Assembly (NCBI GenBank): GCA_019739295.1
Contig: JAHHDV010000033.1
Coordinates: 1 to 64,000 of the forward strand
DNA from: Taibaiella sp.
GTDB taxonomy: Bacteria > Bacteroidota > Bacteroidia > Chitinophagales > Chitinophagaceae
Direction of reading: 5' to 3'
DNA: 64,000 nucleotides
Shown here piece after piece: positions 49,262 to 58,762 of the stretch. Below the pieces are notes generated by a model. It ran no database searches. It saw only the letters and a list, made by a program, of their open reading frames with translations, and was not told the origin of the DNA. The stretch's first letter is position 1, and every line of letters starts with the position of its first letter. A program made the translations under genes and the position numbers.

Positions 49262-50236
49262 TTATTCTTCAGAAGAAGCGGCTTGTGCATCCCAGTATTT
49301 TCTGATATCCGCTGCCAATTGTCCGGAAAAGATCTGGGCACCGGTTTTGTTCAAATGTGTCGCATTATAAAAATATTCCGCGTGCCTGCTGATCTCAGAT
49401 TTAGAATAGTCTAAAAATGTGAGCTGATGGGCATCTGCGATGGCCCGGAGCGTATCCAGCATTTTCTGGTGATTGGGAATAAACTGCTGTGCTTCGATAT
49501 ATTCCGGTGCATAGATGAAGACCAGTTTGGTATGGTTGCTTTTACATTCATTGATGAATTGATCCAATAGTGCCACCACACCGGGTTCTGCTCTCCAGGT
49601 TCTCTCCTGTGCTTTCTTCCTGACTTCTTCCTCATGATACGACCATGTGGCCTCATGTCCATAAAATCCCCGCCGCCGCAACTTTTTATTCCCGTCTTTA
49701 CCCAGAAGTATTTTCATACAGGTCCACAATACTTCTTCCCTGCCGAAATACCGTACTAAAGGCACCTTGAAATCCAGAGGATCAAAGCCATAATATGCCG
49801 AAGTATATTTTTCTATATCCTCATGCCAGAGCATATAAGGCAGATACTGCTTATTGTTATAGAGCGAATCTTCTTTGTAAAGGCTATAGAAGTCAATAAC
49901 CAATAGGATGAGTTTAGGCGGCGGATAATGTTTTAAAAGCTCTTTGTGCCTCAGGTATTGCATCGGGAAGTTATGACCGTCATTGCCGAAATTATAGGAG
50001 CTCATCCCCATGGTATCCTCTATAACCTGGGGATCTATATGAACCCAGGCCCTGGAAGAACCGTAAATTGCAATATCAGCAGCAGCTTTTCCATCATATA
50101 TATCATTCATGACCTCAAACTCCGAAGGGAACTCGTTTGACTTTTTCAACAGATAAGAGATGAACCGGTCCAGTGGGTATGCACTGATGAGCGCGACCAG
50201 CGCTATCGGTATGATTATTCTTAAGAATCTGTTCAT
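49262..50236 (-). CDS. SGNH/DltD-like protein partnered with MBOAT
   Basis: One N-terminal membrane helix (MNRFLRIIIPIALVALISAY) is followed by a periplasmic domain. SGNH-type motifs: DIAIYGSSRAWVHIDPQ (Ser in GSSR), SYNFGNDGHNFP and, at the end, EYFYNATHLNKTGAQIF (the H of the triad). Layout and size (324 residues) match partners of MBOAT acyltransferases that complete O-acetyl or acyl transfer to extracellular polymers. It starts three bases after the MBOAT stop, so the two are translationally coupled. Confidence 0.8.
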   Translation of the reverse strand: MNRFLRIIIPIALVALISAYPLDRFISYLLKKSNEFPSEFEVMNDIYDGKAAADIAIYGSSRAWVHIDPQVIEDTMGMSSYNFGNDGHNFPMQYLRHKELLKHYPPPKLILLVIDFYSLYKEDSLYNNKQYLPYMLWHEDIEKYTSAYYGFDPLDFKVPLVRYFGREEVLWTCMKILLGKDGNKKLRRRGFYGHEATWSYHEEEVRKKAQERTWRAEPGVVALLDQFINECKSNHTKLVFIYAPEYIEAQQFIPNHQKMLDTLRAIADAHQLTFLDYSKSEISRHAEYFYNATHLNKTGAQIFSGQLAADIRKYWDAQAASSEE

Positions 50237-50239
50237 CTG

Positions 50240-51697
50240 CTAAAATTGAAAGTAAATAAATTGTTGGCTGCTGCCTGAAAACCAAAAAATAATGAAACAG
50301 AGTATCACATACAGGCCGTACCTGAGGCCCCCGGACCATCTTTGCTGAAGCTGCTGTAAAGGAAAGGACAGGTGCCTGCCCTTCCATTCTATGATATAGA
50401 ATAAGATTAAAAAAGAGAGCAGTAAGATACTGTAATAATGTCTCCATGCCAGCAGCTCTGACAACTGATGAAACCCATCGGGTGAGCAGAGCTTCGCGAT
50501 CATCCTGTAGATATACTGAAAAGCCTGGCGGATATCTGCTGCCCGGAATACAATCCAGGCCAGCGTAACCAGGAGAAAAGTTCCGAGGATACTGAATCCA
50601 TCCAAGAAAGACCTGGCATTGCTTTGTTTTTCTCTTTTTGTTCGATGATTGCGGACGATAACGGAAGGCAGGTAAAATACAGCATGCAATAGCCCCCAGA
50701 AGATAAAAGTCCAGTTGGCGCCATGCCAGAACCCGCTTACGAGAAAAATGATGAATACATTGCGTATGGTGATGGCCTTACTGATCCTGCTTCCCCCCAG
50801 GGGTATGTAGAGATAATCCCGGAACCAGGAAGAAAGAGAGATATGCCACCGCTTCCAGAATTCCCCGATTGATTTTGAGAAATAAGGATAGGAGAAATTT
50901 TTCAAAAGATCAAAGCCAAACAGCCTGGCTGTTCCGGCTGCGATATCCGTATATCCTGAGAAGTCGCCATAGATCTGAAATGCGAACATGATGGCACCAA
51001 AGAAGAGCGCCGCGCCTTCATAGGAGCCGGGCTGGCTGAAAAGGATGTCTGCATATGCGGCGCAATTATCTGCAATCACCATCTTTTTGAATAATCCCCA
51101 TAGGATCTGCCGCAATCCGTCCATGGCATTTTCAAAATCAAATCTCCTGGCAACTTTAATTTGCGGAAGTAAATGCGCTCCTCTTTCAATAGGGCCGGCT
51201 ACCAGCAACGGAAAGAAGCTGACGAACAATGCATAGTTTACAAAGTTCCGTTCGACCGGTATTTTCTTACGGTACAAATCGATAATATAACTCAGTCCGT
51301 GAAACGTATAAAATGAGATACCCACAGGAAGGATGATGTTCAGTACCCAGGGCGAAAAGTGTATGCCAAAATTACCGAGCAGATCAGCAAAAGATTCTGA
51401 AAAGAAGTTGAAATATTTAAATATGCCCAGTACCCCGATATTGACGGCTATGCTGAACCACATCCATGCTTTAGCTGATTTTTCTGTGCCGGAATTGATT
51501 TTCAAGCCAATCCAAAAATCCAGGATGGTGGTAAAGGCCAATAGAAATAAGAACCGCCAATCCCAGCAGGAATAAAAATAATAGCTTGCCAGTAGTAAGA
51601 ACAGGTTTTGCAGGCGGAGATTTTTCTTCAGTACAAACCAGTATACGATGAAGACTACAGGCAGGAAAACAGCATACGGAAAAGTGTTGAACAGCAT
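50240..51697 (-). CDS. MBOAT O-acyltransferase (AlgI-like)
   Basis: A membrane-bound O-acyltransferase with about ten helices. The family regions are GISFYTFHGLSYIIDLYRKK, WGLFKKMVIADNCAAYAD, FEFWKRWHISLSSWFRDY-like (seen as EFWKRWHISLSSWFRDYLYI, then PLGGSR), and the catalytic His in VSGFWHGANWTFIFWG. 485 residues. It transfers acyl groups across the membrane to an extracellular sugar polymer with the SGNH partner downstream. The polymer is unknown; no alginate genes are present. Confidence 0.9.
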   Translation of the reverse strand: MLFNTFPYAVFLPVVFIVYWFVLKKNLRLQNLFLLLASYYFYSCWDWRFLFLLAFTTILDFWIGLKINSGTEKSAKAWMWFSIAVNIGVLGIFKYFNFFSESFADLLGNFGIHFSPWVLNIILPVGISFYTFHGLSYIIDLYRKKIPVERNFVNYALFVSFFPLLVAGPIERGAHLLPQIKVARRFDFENAMDGLRQILWGLFKKMVIADNCAAYADILFSQPGSYEGAALFFGAIMFAFQIYGDFSGYTDIAAGTARLFGFDLLKNFSYPYFSKSIGEFWKRWHISLSSWFRDYLYIPLGGSRISKAITIRNVFIIFLVSGFWHGANWTFIFWGLLHAVFYLPSVIVRNHRTKREKQSNARSFLDGFSILGTFLLVTLAWIVFRAADIRQAFQYIYRMIAKLCSPDGFHQLSELLAWRHYYSILLLSFLILFYIIEWKGRHLSFPLQQLQQRWSGGLRYGLYVILCFIIFWFSGSSQQFIYFQF

Positions 51698-51966
51698 CGG
51701 GTCAGGTCGGGAAAGAAATTATTGTAATCTTATTCAATTTATCAGCTTTCGGTTATTTGCAATTATATAGAGATAATATTTGTTTTCTACACCGTATCAA
51801 CCGGTATTCCCTTCATAAAAGCCTGGCATATAGTCAGAAACAACTTTTTCCATTGCTGTCTTACAGGACAAACAGGAGTTCTCTGCCGCCATCAGGTTCT
51901 TCTGTCTCCTGATCGTTGAATCTTTCCCCGGGAGACAAGGTTGTCTCTCATACAGACATATATGCT
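51698..51966. other. intergenic, small palindrome
   Basis: No supported gene. GAGACAA-GG-TTGTCTC (51932-51947) is a perfect 7-bp inverted repeat near the 3' end of the nitronate monooxygenase gene. A 31-codon minus-strand frame (MAAENSCLSCKTAMEKVV) is too weak to call. Confidence 0.3.
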
Positions 51967-52941
51967 CTATATAGATGCAGTGTCTTTTGTATCCCAGAGA
52001 AACGGCTGCCGGGTGGCTTCTTCAAATTCCGTCCACATATTTTTTACTATTTCCGCAGCAGGAAGGATATCATTGATTAATGCGCTTACCTGACCGATTT
52101 CCAGCTCACCTTCATCCAGCTCACCTTCGAACATCCCTTTCTTAGCCCTGGCCCTTCCCAGTAATTCGTTCAGCTCTTCTTTGCCAGCACACCGCTGATA
52201 GGCGTCTTGTACCTCCTGATAGAATCTATTCTTGATCAGGCGTACAGGCGTTAGCTCTTTTAATGTAAGTTGTGTATCGCCTTCCCGGGCATCCTTTACC
52301 GCATTCTTAAAATGAACGTGGCTGCTTGCCTCTTCACTGCATACGAAGCGGCTGCCTACCTGCACACCTTCTGCACCCAGGATCAGCGCAGCCATCATTT
52401 GTCTTCCGGTAGCGATACCTCCTGCAGCAATAAGGGGCAGATGAATGGCTTGCCTGACATTGGGTATGAGGCACATTGTGGTGGTCTCTTCTCTGCCATT
52501 GTGTCCTCCGGCTTCAAAACCTTCCGCTACTACAGCATCTACCCCGGCATCCTGGCTTTTGATGGCAAACTTTGCACTGGAGACCACATGCACTACTTTT
52601 ATTCCTTCTGCTTTAAGTACAGAAGTCCATGTCTTGGGATTACCGGCGGAGGTAAAGACAACAGGTACTTTCTCCCGGACGATATGCTCGACATGCTGTT
52701 CTATATCCGGATATAATAATGGAAGATTGACCCCGAAAGGCTTATTCGTGGCAGCTTTGCACTGCCGGATATGATGTAATAAAGTGTCCGGGTACATACT
52801 GCCTGCACCGATCAGCCCGAGACCACCTGCATTGCTCACAGCAGATGCCAGCTTCCAGCCCGAAGCCCAGATCATTCCGGCCTGGATCACCGGGAATTCC
52901 GTATTGAATAATTGATTGATCCTGTTTTTATTCCATTCCAT
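51967..52941 (-). CDS. nitronate monooxygenase family flavoprotein
   Basis: A TIM-barrel FMN enzyme of the NMO/2-nitropropane dioxygenase group, which also includes FabK enoyl-ACP reductases. Motifs: FPVIQAGMIWASGWKLASAV, NAGGLGLIGAG, VVAEGFEAGGHNGREETTTM (flavin and substrate loop), PLIAAGGIATGRQMMAALIL, GAEGVQVGSRFVCSEE. 324 residues. NMO is more likely than FabK by layout, but the split is not certain. Confidence 0.85.
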   Translation of the reverse strand: MEWNKNRINQLFNTEFPVIQAGMIWASGWKLASAVSNAGGLGLIGAGSMYPDTLLHHIRQCKAATNKPFGVNLPLLYPDIEQHVEHIVREKVPVVFTSAGNPKTWTSVLKAEGIKVVHVVSSAKFAIKSQDAGVDAVVAEGFEAGGHNGREETTTMCLIPNVRQAIHLPLIAAGGIATGRQMMAALILGAEGVQVGSRFVCSEEASSHVHFKNAVKDAREGDTQLTLKELTPVRLIKNRFYQEVQDAYQRCAGKEELNELLGRARAKKGMFEGELDEGELEIGQVSALINDILPAAEIVKNMWTEFEEATRQPFLWDTKDTASI

Positions 52942-53116
52942 ATTTCGTGTCTTCCGATTTATCGTGGTTGTAAAATGAGAGCGGTCTTCAAAAGTATGTT
53001 TTTTCAGGCAAAGTCAGGTACAGGCCACAGCTTTCGTCATTTTCCTTTCAGGAATATCGAAAGCGGTATAATATTTTAATATGGCAAATTCGGAAGAGAA
53101 ATGTAAATTGCACGCT

Positions 53117-54118
53117 ATGAGCAAAGAGATTATCGTAAGCGGAATCAGGTCAACCGGATACCTGCATCTCGGCAATTATTTTGGTGCTATTCATAACTAT
53201 CTGAAGATGCAGCAGGAATATGATTGTTACTTTTTTGTGGCTGATTATCATTCCCTGACCACTCATCCCAATCCTGCAGACCTGCCGGGAAATGTACTGA
53301 GGGTGACCGCAGAGTATCTGGCCTCCGGGTTAGATCCCGAAGCTTCGGCCATCTATGCGCAGAGCGATGTGCCCGAGATAACGGAACTGTATTTGATATT
53401 GAATATGCTGGCTTACAAAGGAGAACTGGAGAAGGTTCCTACATTCAAGGATAAAGTAAGGCAGAATCCGGATAATGTCAATGCCGGGCTCCTGACCTAT
53501 CCCGTGCTGATGGCCGCTGATATCCTGATCCATAAAGCCGTTAAGGTCCCGGTAGGGAAAGACCAGGAGCAACACCTGGAGATGGCCAGGAACTTTGCCC
53601 ACAGGTTCAATTCCAGGTATGGCCGGGAGCTTTTTCCGGAACCGCAGGTTTTCAGATTTGCGGAAGAAGGCGTGAAGATCATGGGGCTGGACGGAAATGG
53701 AAAAATGAGTAAAAGCGAGCATGAGAATGCAACCATTTATCTGAATGACACGGATGAAGCAATCCTGAAGAAAGTATCCAGGGCAAAAACGGATTCCGGT
53801 CCTGAAACGTTAAACAGCATACCTCCTGATTACATTGCTAATCTCCTGGGACTGATGAAGCTGACGGGCAATCAGGATATGGCTGATAAATATGCTTCTG
53901 ACTATGCGCAGATGAACATCAGGTATGGAGATCTGAAAAAAGATCTGGGCCAGGCATTGGTTCGGTTTATTGCTCCTATCAGGGACCGGGTCCAGGACCT
54001 GATGCAGGATAAAGACAGAATCAGGAATGTCCTGAAAGCCGGGGCGGAAAAGGCCCGGGCTTCTGCCAGCAGTACTGTCAGGGAGGCCAGGAAGCTGGTA
54101 GGTATTAATTATTATTAA
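53117..54118 (+). CDS. trpS: tryptophanyl-tRNA synthetase
   Basis: Charges tRNA-Trp. The HIGH-type motif is STGYLHLGNYFGAIHNYL, the KMSKS motif is GNGKMSKSEHEN. VADYHSLTTHPNP and VPVGKDQEQHLEMARNFAHR are family sequences. MSKEIIVSGIRSTGYL at 53117 is the typical start; an upstream in-frame ATG at 53081 would add 12 non-conserved residues. About 333 residues. A deoxynucleoside kinase gene follows after 39 bases. Confidence 0.96.
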   Translation: MSKEIIVSGIRSTGYLHLGNYFGAIHNYLKMQQEYDCYFFVADYHSLTTHPNPADLPGNVLRVTAEYLASGLDPEASAIYAQSDVPEITELYLILNMLAYKGELEKVPTFKDKVRQNPDNVNAGLLTYPVLMAADILIHKAVKVPVGKDQEQHLEMARNFAHRFNSRYGRELFPEPQVFRFAEEGVKIMGLDGNGKMSKSEHENATIYLNDTDEAILKKVSRAKTDSGPETLNSIPPDYIANLLGLMKLTGNQDMADKYASDYAQMNIRYGDLKKDLGQALVRFIAPIRDRVQDLMQDKDRIRNVLKAGAEKARASASSTVREARKLVGINYY

Positions 54119-54157
54119 ACCATAGGGTTTTATTATAGGAAAAACAAAAAAGAGAGG

Positions 54158-54784
54158 ATGAAGCAGCTTAATCACATAGCAATTGCAGGAAATATAGGAG
54201 CAGGCAAGACTACATTGACCCAGCTGCTGGCCAGGCATTATAAATGGCAGCCGCAATTTGAAAGTGTAGAAAACAATCCCTATCTCACCGATTTCTATGA
54301 TGATATGGCACGCTGGTCCTTCAACCTTCAGGTTTTCTTCCTGAAGAACAGGCTGAATCAGTTGTTAGAGATCAAGAAGAGTGAGCATACGATTATTCAG
54401 GACAGGACCATCTATGAGGATGCCCGCATCTTTGCTCCGAACCTGTATGAGATGGGGCTGATGACTACACGTGATTTCGAAAATTATTCCGAATTTTTTG
54501 ATACTTTAAGCCAGATTATTGCTCCCCCGGATCTTATTATTTACCTGAGAGCGGGGATTCCCAAGCTGGTCGACCAGATTCAAAAGAGAGGCCGTGAGTA
54601 TGAAGACAATATTCGCCTGGACTATCTCAAGAAGCTCAATTATCATTATGACAATTGGGCCAATAGCTATAAAGACGGAGAAATCCTCATTGTCGATATC
54701 GATGAATTGGATTTCTCCGGAAAGAAAAAAGACTTTGCCTACCTGATCGAACGGGTAGATACCAGGATCAACGGCTTGTTCTAA
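54158..54784 (+). CDS. deoxynucleoside kinase
   Basis: Phosphorylates deoxynucleosides for salvage; the dGK/dCK/TK2-like family. P-loop IAGNIGAGKTTLTQLLA, the DRS-like motif QDRTIYEDARIFAPNLY, and the LID arginines IQKRGREYEDNIRLDYLKK. 208 residues, normal for Bacteroidota. Which base it prefers cannot be told. Probably cotranscribed with trpS. Confidence 0.92.
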   Translation: MKQLNHIAIAGNIGAGKTTLTQLLARHYKWQPQFESVENNPYLTDFYDDMARWSFNLQVFFLKNRLNQLLEIKKSEHTIIQDRTIYEDARIFAPNLYEMGLMTTRDFENYSEFFDTLSQIIAPPDLIIYLRAGIPKLVDQIQKRGREYEDNIRLDYLKKLNYHYDNWANSYKDGEILIVDIDELDFSGKKKDFAYLIERVDTRINGLF

Positions 54785-54875
54785 GGTTTGCGGAAATGAA
54801 TTCCTGTCTAATAGAAGTTGAGGAGGCCTTTTTTATTTTGTAAAAACTCCTTAAATTTACAAAAAAAAGACAATT

Positions 54876-55856
54876 ATGAAAAAAGTTTACTTATCTGTGT
54901 TAGCGCTATCGATAGGAGCGATGCTACAGGCACAAACAGTTTTGATTGAGGACGATTTTGAATCTTATGAAGCCGGTTCCTATTTCGGAGAACACTGGAG
55001 TACGTGGACAGGTGCAGATGATGATAACCTGAATATTATAGTGAGTACGGATCAGGCCTCTTCCGGTGAGAAATCCGGTCATTTAGGACCTCAGAATGAA
55101 GATGGAGGACAGGATGTATTGTTATTAATGGATGATGTATACTCTACGGGAGTAGTTACTGCCGAATGGAAAATGTATCAGCCTTCGGAAAGTGTCGGTT
55201 ATTTTAACCTGCAGGAAACCCATACTCCGGGTGAATCCTATGGATTCGAGTGCCTGGTGAATTATTATACTGCATTGACAGAGATCGAAGGGGGCAATTT
55301 AGATGATAAAATTGCCTGGACATTTACCATTGACACCAATACATATCTGTTTGCTTATGCAGATGTGCCTTTAGATGAGTGGTTTACGGTTAAGCACGTG
55401 ATGGACTTTAATGAAGGAACATTGTCTGTATTTGTGAATGATGAAGAAGCCACTTACTATATGACCGATTGGGGAAATGATTGGCCTGGACCCATGGAGT
55501 CCTTTGGGGCATTTGACTTCTTCAGTATTGCTGCTAACGGTGAAGGAAAGGAAAACACATACTATATTGACGATATATCCATAGTAAGGGAAGGTGTAGC
55601 AGGTATCCAGCAGGTCACCAAAAATGACAACAGTATCAAGGTCTACCCTAACCCAAGTACAGGCTTCGTGAATATCAGTGCTGAGGAGGTGATCTCATCC
55701 GTGGAGATTTACAATATCAGCGGTCAATTGGTGAACACCCTGCAGCCCCATGCAAAATCGCTTCAGGTCAATACAGGTGATTTTGCGGCTGGCGTTTATA
55801 CAGCAAAAGTCATCATGAAAGATGCTGCATTCTCTAAAGAGTTTGTGGTTAAATAA
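54876..55856 (+). CDS. secreted protein with type IX sorting tail
   Basis: A signal peptide (MKKVYLSVLALSIGAMLQA) precedes a jelly-roll/LamG-like beta domain (IEDDFESYEAGSYFGEHWST, then YYIDDISIVRE), a typical concanavalin-type layout. The C-terminal 75 residues are the T9SS type A sorting domain: KVYPNPSTGFVNISAEEVIS, VEIYNISGQLVNTL and AGVYTAKVIMKD. It should be exported to the surface by PorU. 326 residues, intact, followed by a strong terminator. Ligand unknown. Confidence 0.85.
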   Translation: MKKVYLSVLALSIGAMLQAQTVLIEDDFESYEAGSYFGEHWSTWTGADDDNLNIIVSTDQASSGEKSGHLGPQNEDGGQDVLLLMDDVYSTGVVTAEWKMYQPSESVGYFNLQETHTPGESYGFECLVNYYTALTEIEGGNLDDKIAWTFTIDTNTYLFAYADVPLDEWFTVKHVMDFNEGTLSVFVNDEEATYYMTDWGNDWPGPMESFGAFDFFSIAANGEGKENTYYIDDISIVREGVAGIQQVTKNDNSIKVYPNPSTGFVNISAEEVISSVEIYNISGQLVNTLQPHAKSLQVNTGDFAAGVYTAKVIMKDAAFSKEFVVK

Positions 55857-55870
55857 TACGACCATTCATT

Positions 55871-55910
55871 TTAAAAGGCCGGCTCCGTTTTCATAGGGCC
55901 GGCCTTTTAA
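55871..55910. terminator. strong hairpin terminator
   Basis: TTAAAAGGCCGGC and GCCGGCCTTTTAA form a perfect 13-bp stem with a 14-base loop, 15 bases after the T9SS protein. Confidence 0.85.
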
Positions 55911-56182
55911 TTTATAAGGAAACGATAGCCTGTGCATTGAAGTCATCCAGTGCGCCATTTATGACTCAGAGAGCAGCCTGTTATATGTTCGAAAATCTAA
56001 AAAATCCTGGTATATTTCAGTTTGTTTCGTATATTGTAAGACAGGATAACGATCCTGAAGCCTCAGCAAGCATCATAACCTTCATTCAATTGATTTTAAA
56101 TATGGAATACCTTTCAAATAAACTCCCCAAATCCCTTTAATTTTTTGACATTATCATTACATTTGCAAACAAATATTGAGGA
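55911..56182 (+). promoter_or_regulatory. nuoH upstream region with a -7 box
   Basis: No convincing gene in this stretch; a 67-codon open frame (55937-56140) lacks any family signal and is rejected. TACATTTG (56158-56165) fits TAnnTTTG, 17 bases before the nuoH ATG. Together with the terminator upstream it implies that transcription starts at nuoH. Confidence 0.5.
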
Positions 56183-57241
56183 ATGTCAATAGACTGGATA
56201 TTCATTTTAGAAAAATCAGCGCTGATCCTGACCATCATATTGATTTGTTTTGGTATAGCAGCATATTCTACCTGGGCTGAACGAAAGGTGGCAGCCATTA
56301 TGCAGGACCGCGTTGGTCCGGCGCGGGCGGGTCCTTTCGGATTATTACAACCTCTGGCAGATGGTGGAAAGCTGTTTTTCAAGGAGGAAATTGTACCGCA
56401 GGATTCGACCAAATGGTTGTTCATATTAGCGCCTGCCTTTTTTATGGTGGCTGCCCTGACCACAGGAGCCGTCATACCCTGGGGGCCGACCATTACCATA
56501 GCCGGTAAAGAAGTAGCCCTGCAGGTAGCGGATGTCAATATCGGCATTTTATTTATATTTGGTGTGCTGAGTGTGAGCTTGTACGGCATTATGCTCGGAG
56601 GCTGGGCCAGTAACAATAAATATTCATTATTGAGTGCATTGAGGGCAGCATCCCAGGCTATTTCTTACGAGCTGGCTTTGGGCCTTAGCCTGATCGCAGT
56701 CCTGATGATGTCCGGTACGTTAAGCTTAAGAGAGATTGTCGAAGATCAGCATGGGTTCTGGAGAGACGGGTGGTTTACCTGGTACGTTTTCAAAAACCCG
56801 TTGGTCTTTATTGTCTTCCTGGTCTGTACTTTTGCAGAACTGAACAGGGCGCCGTTTGATATGCCCGAGAGTGAATCGGAGCTGAATATGGGGTACCACC
56901 AGGAATATTCTTCCATGAAGCTGGGTATGTTCTTATTCGCTGAATACATCAATATGTTCATCAGTTCAGTAGTGCTGGCTACCTTATTCTTTGGCGGATA
57001 TAATTTCCCGTATATGGATCAGGTCCAGGCTTCGGTTCCCGATTGGTTATTTGGCCTCATTTGCTTCAGTGTATTGATGATTAAAGCTATAGGATTCATT
57101 TTATTCTTTATGTTTGTGAGGTGGACCTTGCCAAGGTTCAGGTTCGACCAGTTGTTGAAGCTGGGCTGGACCAAATTGATTCCATTTGCATTGTTCAATA
57201 TGATCCTGACGGGAATAGTCATCAAATTCATAATAAAATAA
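56183..57241 (+). CDS. nuoH: NADH-quinone oxidoreductase subunit H
   Basis: A membrane subunit of complex I at the junction with the peripheral arm, containing part of the quinone chamber. Family sequences are AAYSTWAERKVAAIMQDRVG, GPARAGPFGLLQPLADGGKL, and the acidic loop AELNRAPFDMPESESEL. 352 residues, about eight helices. First gene of the nuoHIJKL run; nuoI starts 12 bases after its stop. Confidence 0.97.
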   Translation: MSIDWIFILEKSALILTIILICFGIAAYSTWAERKVAAIMQDRVGPARAGPFGLLQPLADGGKLFFKEEIVPQDSTKWLFILAPAFFMVAALTTGAVIPWGPTITIAGKEVALQVADVNIGILFIFGVLSVSLYGIMLGGWASNNKYSLLSALRAASQAISYELALGLSLIAVLMMSGTLSLREIVEDQHGFWRDGWFTWYVFKNPLVFIVFLVCTFAELNRAPFDMPESESELNMGYHQEYSSMKLGMFLFAEYINMFISSVVLATLFFGGYNFPYMDQVQASVPDWLFGLICFSVLMIKAIGFILFFMFVRWTLPRFRFDQLLKLGWTKLIPFALFNMILTGIVIKFIIK

Positions 57242-57253
57242 AAGGTGTAGCGG

Positions 57254-57808
57254 ATGTCAGAAACAATGAATACCGGTAATTTTCAACCATTGACCAGGAG
57301 AGCAGCACCTGTGAACAGGTCTCCTATGACATTTTCCGAGAAAATCTATATTCCCGGGATCATGAAAGGGCTGAGTATTACCTTGGGACATATTTTTAAG
57401 AAAAAGGCGACAGTAAGTTACCCGGAGCAGAAAAGGCCATTTAGCCCTGTCTTCAGGGGCCTCCATGTGCTGAACAGAGATGAGGAAGGAAGAGAGCGGT
57501 GTACGGCTTGTGGCCTTTGTGCATTGGCTTGTCCTGCAGAAGCGATCACCATGGAAGCTGCCGAAAGGCTCCCCGGTGAGGAGCACCTGTACAGGGAGGA
57601 GAAGTATGCGGCAAAATACGAGATCAACATGCTGAGGTGTATCTTCTGCGGGTTCTGTGAAGAGGCTTGTCCTAAAGATGCGATATACCTTAGTGAGACG
57701 GTAATGCCTGCCAATTATAACCGCGAATACTTTATCTATAAAAAACAGGATATGCTGATCAGCGATGCACAGGTAGCAGAGCGGAATCAAAAGGCGGCAG
57801 AATCTTAG
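57254..57808 (+). CDS. nuoI: NADH-quinone oxidoreductase subunit I
   Basis: A complex I subunit holding two [4Fe-4S] clusters (N6a, N6b). Both cysteine motifs are intact: CTACGLCALACP and CIFCGFCEEACP. 184 residues. The N-terminal extension before PEQKRPFSPVFRGLHVL is somewhat long. Translated right after nuoH. Confidence 0.96.
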   Translation: MSETMNTGNFQPLTRRAAPVNRSPMTFSEKIYIPGIMKGLSITLGHIFKKKATVSYPEQKRPFSPVFRGLHVLNRDEEGRERCTACGLCALACPAEAITMEAAERLPGEEHLYREEKYAAKYEINMLRCIFCGFCEEACPKDAIYLSETVMPANYNREYFIYKKQDMLISDAQVAERNQKAAES

Positions 57809-57872
57809 TTTCCCAAAAGAAGATCTTAAAAAGAAGGTTGATACAATACAACCAAGAATATACCTCATAAAA

Positions 57873-58412
57873 ATGGAATTACATTCAATCTTGTTCTGGA
57901 TATTATCTCTGATGCTCATCACCTGCGCCCTGTTTGTAGTGATCAGCCGTAATCCTGTCAATTCAGTTTTGTTTCTGATTGGTGCATTCTTCTGTATATC
58001 CGGTCACTATTTATTGTTGAATGCCCAGTTTCTGGCAGTTGTCAATATTATCGTGTATGCAGGTGCGATTATGGTATTGTTCCTATTTGTCATTATGCTG
58101 ATGAACTTAAATGCTGATACCGAACCACAGAAGAGCCGGCTGGTCCAGTTTGCCGCTCTCCTGAGCGGTGGCGTATTGTTTTTGGTATTGGTGGCTGCAT
58201 TGAAACAGGTAGATATCGAGCAGAATGAATTATTGACCCGGGCCGGAAGCGAGATCGGTCTGATCAAGCATTTAGGCCAGGTACTGTTCAATGAATATGT
58301 ATTACCATTTGAGATCAGTTCTGTATTATTCCTGAGTGCAATGGTAGGGGCTATTGTACTGGGAAAGAAAGATATGGAAAAGGAATCTATTCCCAACCCG
58401 ATTATTAAATAA
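57873..58412 (+). CDS. nuoJ: NADH-quinone oxidoreductase subunit J
   Basis: A membrane subunit of complex I with five helices, in the proton path. Typical sequence: [53 protein letters not shown]. 179 residues. It overlaps nothing; nuoK begins seven bases after its stop. Confidence 0.96.
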   Translation: MELHSILFWILSLMLITCALFVVISRNPVNSVLFLIGAFFCISGHYLLLNAQFLAVVNIIVYAGAIMVLFLFVIMLMNLNADTEPQKSRLVQFAALLSGGVLFLVLVAALKQVDIEQNELLTRAGSEIGLIKHLGQVLFNEYVLPFEISSVLFLSAMVGAIVLGKKDMEKESIPNPIIK

Positions 58413-58419
58413 GAGAATT

Positions 58420-58719
58420 ATGCCGATAGAAAATTATTTGTTCCTGAGCTTAGCCCTTTTCTCCATAGGCGTGATGGGTGTCCTGATGAGGAGGAATGCT
58501 TTGATCGTATTTATGAGCGTGGAATTAATGCTCAATGCCGTCAATTTGTTATTGGTAGCATTCAGCAGGATGTTCGAGAGTGCGGATCCCCAGGTTTTTG
58601 TATTTTTTATTATGGTCGTAGCTGCAGCCGAAGTGGCGGTAGGCCTGGCGATCATTGTATTGGTATTCAGAAAGGTCGCATCCGTAGATATTAATATTCT
58701 CAACAGGCTAAAACATTAA
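58420..58719 (+). CDS. nuoK: NADH-quinone oxidoreductase subunit K
   Basis: A three-helix subunit of complex [21 protein letters not shown] is the start (the longer frame to 58354 overlaps nuoJ). The two conserved membrane Glu are in [20 protein letters not shown] and [18 protein letters not shown]. 99 residues, normal length. Confidence 0.96.
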   Translation: MPIENYLFLSLALFSIGVMGVLMRRNALIVFMSVELMLNAVNLLLVAFSRMFESADPQVFVFFIMVVAAAEVAVGLAIIVLVFRKVASVDINILNRLKH

Positions 58720-58762
58720 TTTATTTCAATATTAAAGCATCATTGAAGACAAAGAGCATCTT

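Noticed and set aside
51932..51947. GAGACAAGGTTGTCTC as a terminator
   Set aside because: The loop would be only two bases and no T run follows; at most a weak protein-binding site.
55937..56140. Open frame of 67 codons before nuoH
   Set aside because: No start signal, no family resemblance, and it overlaps the nuoH promoter region.
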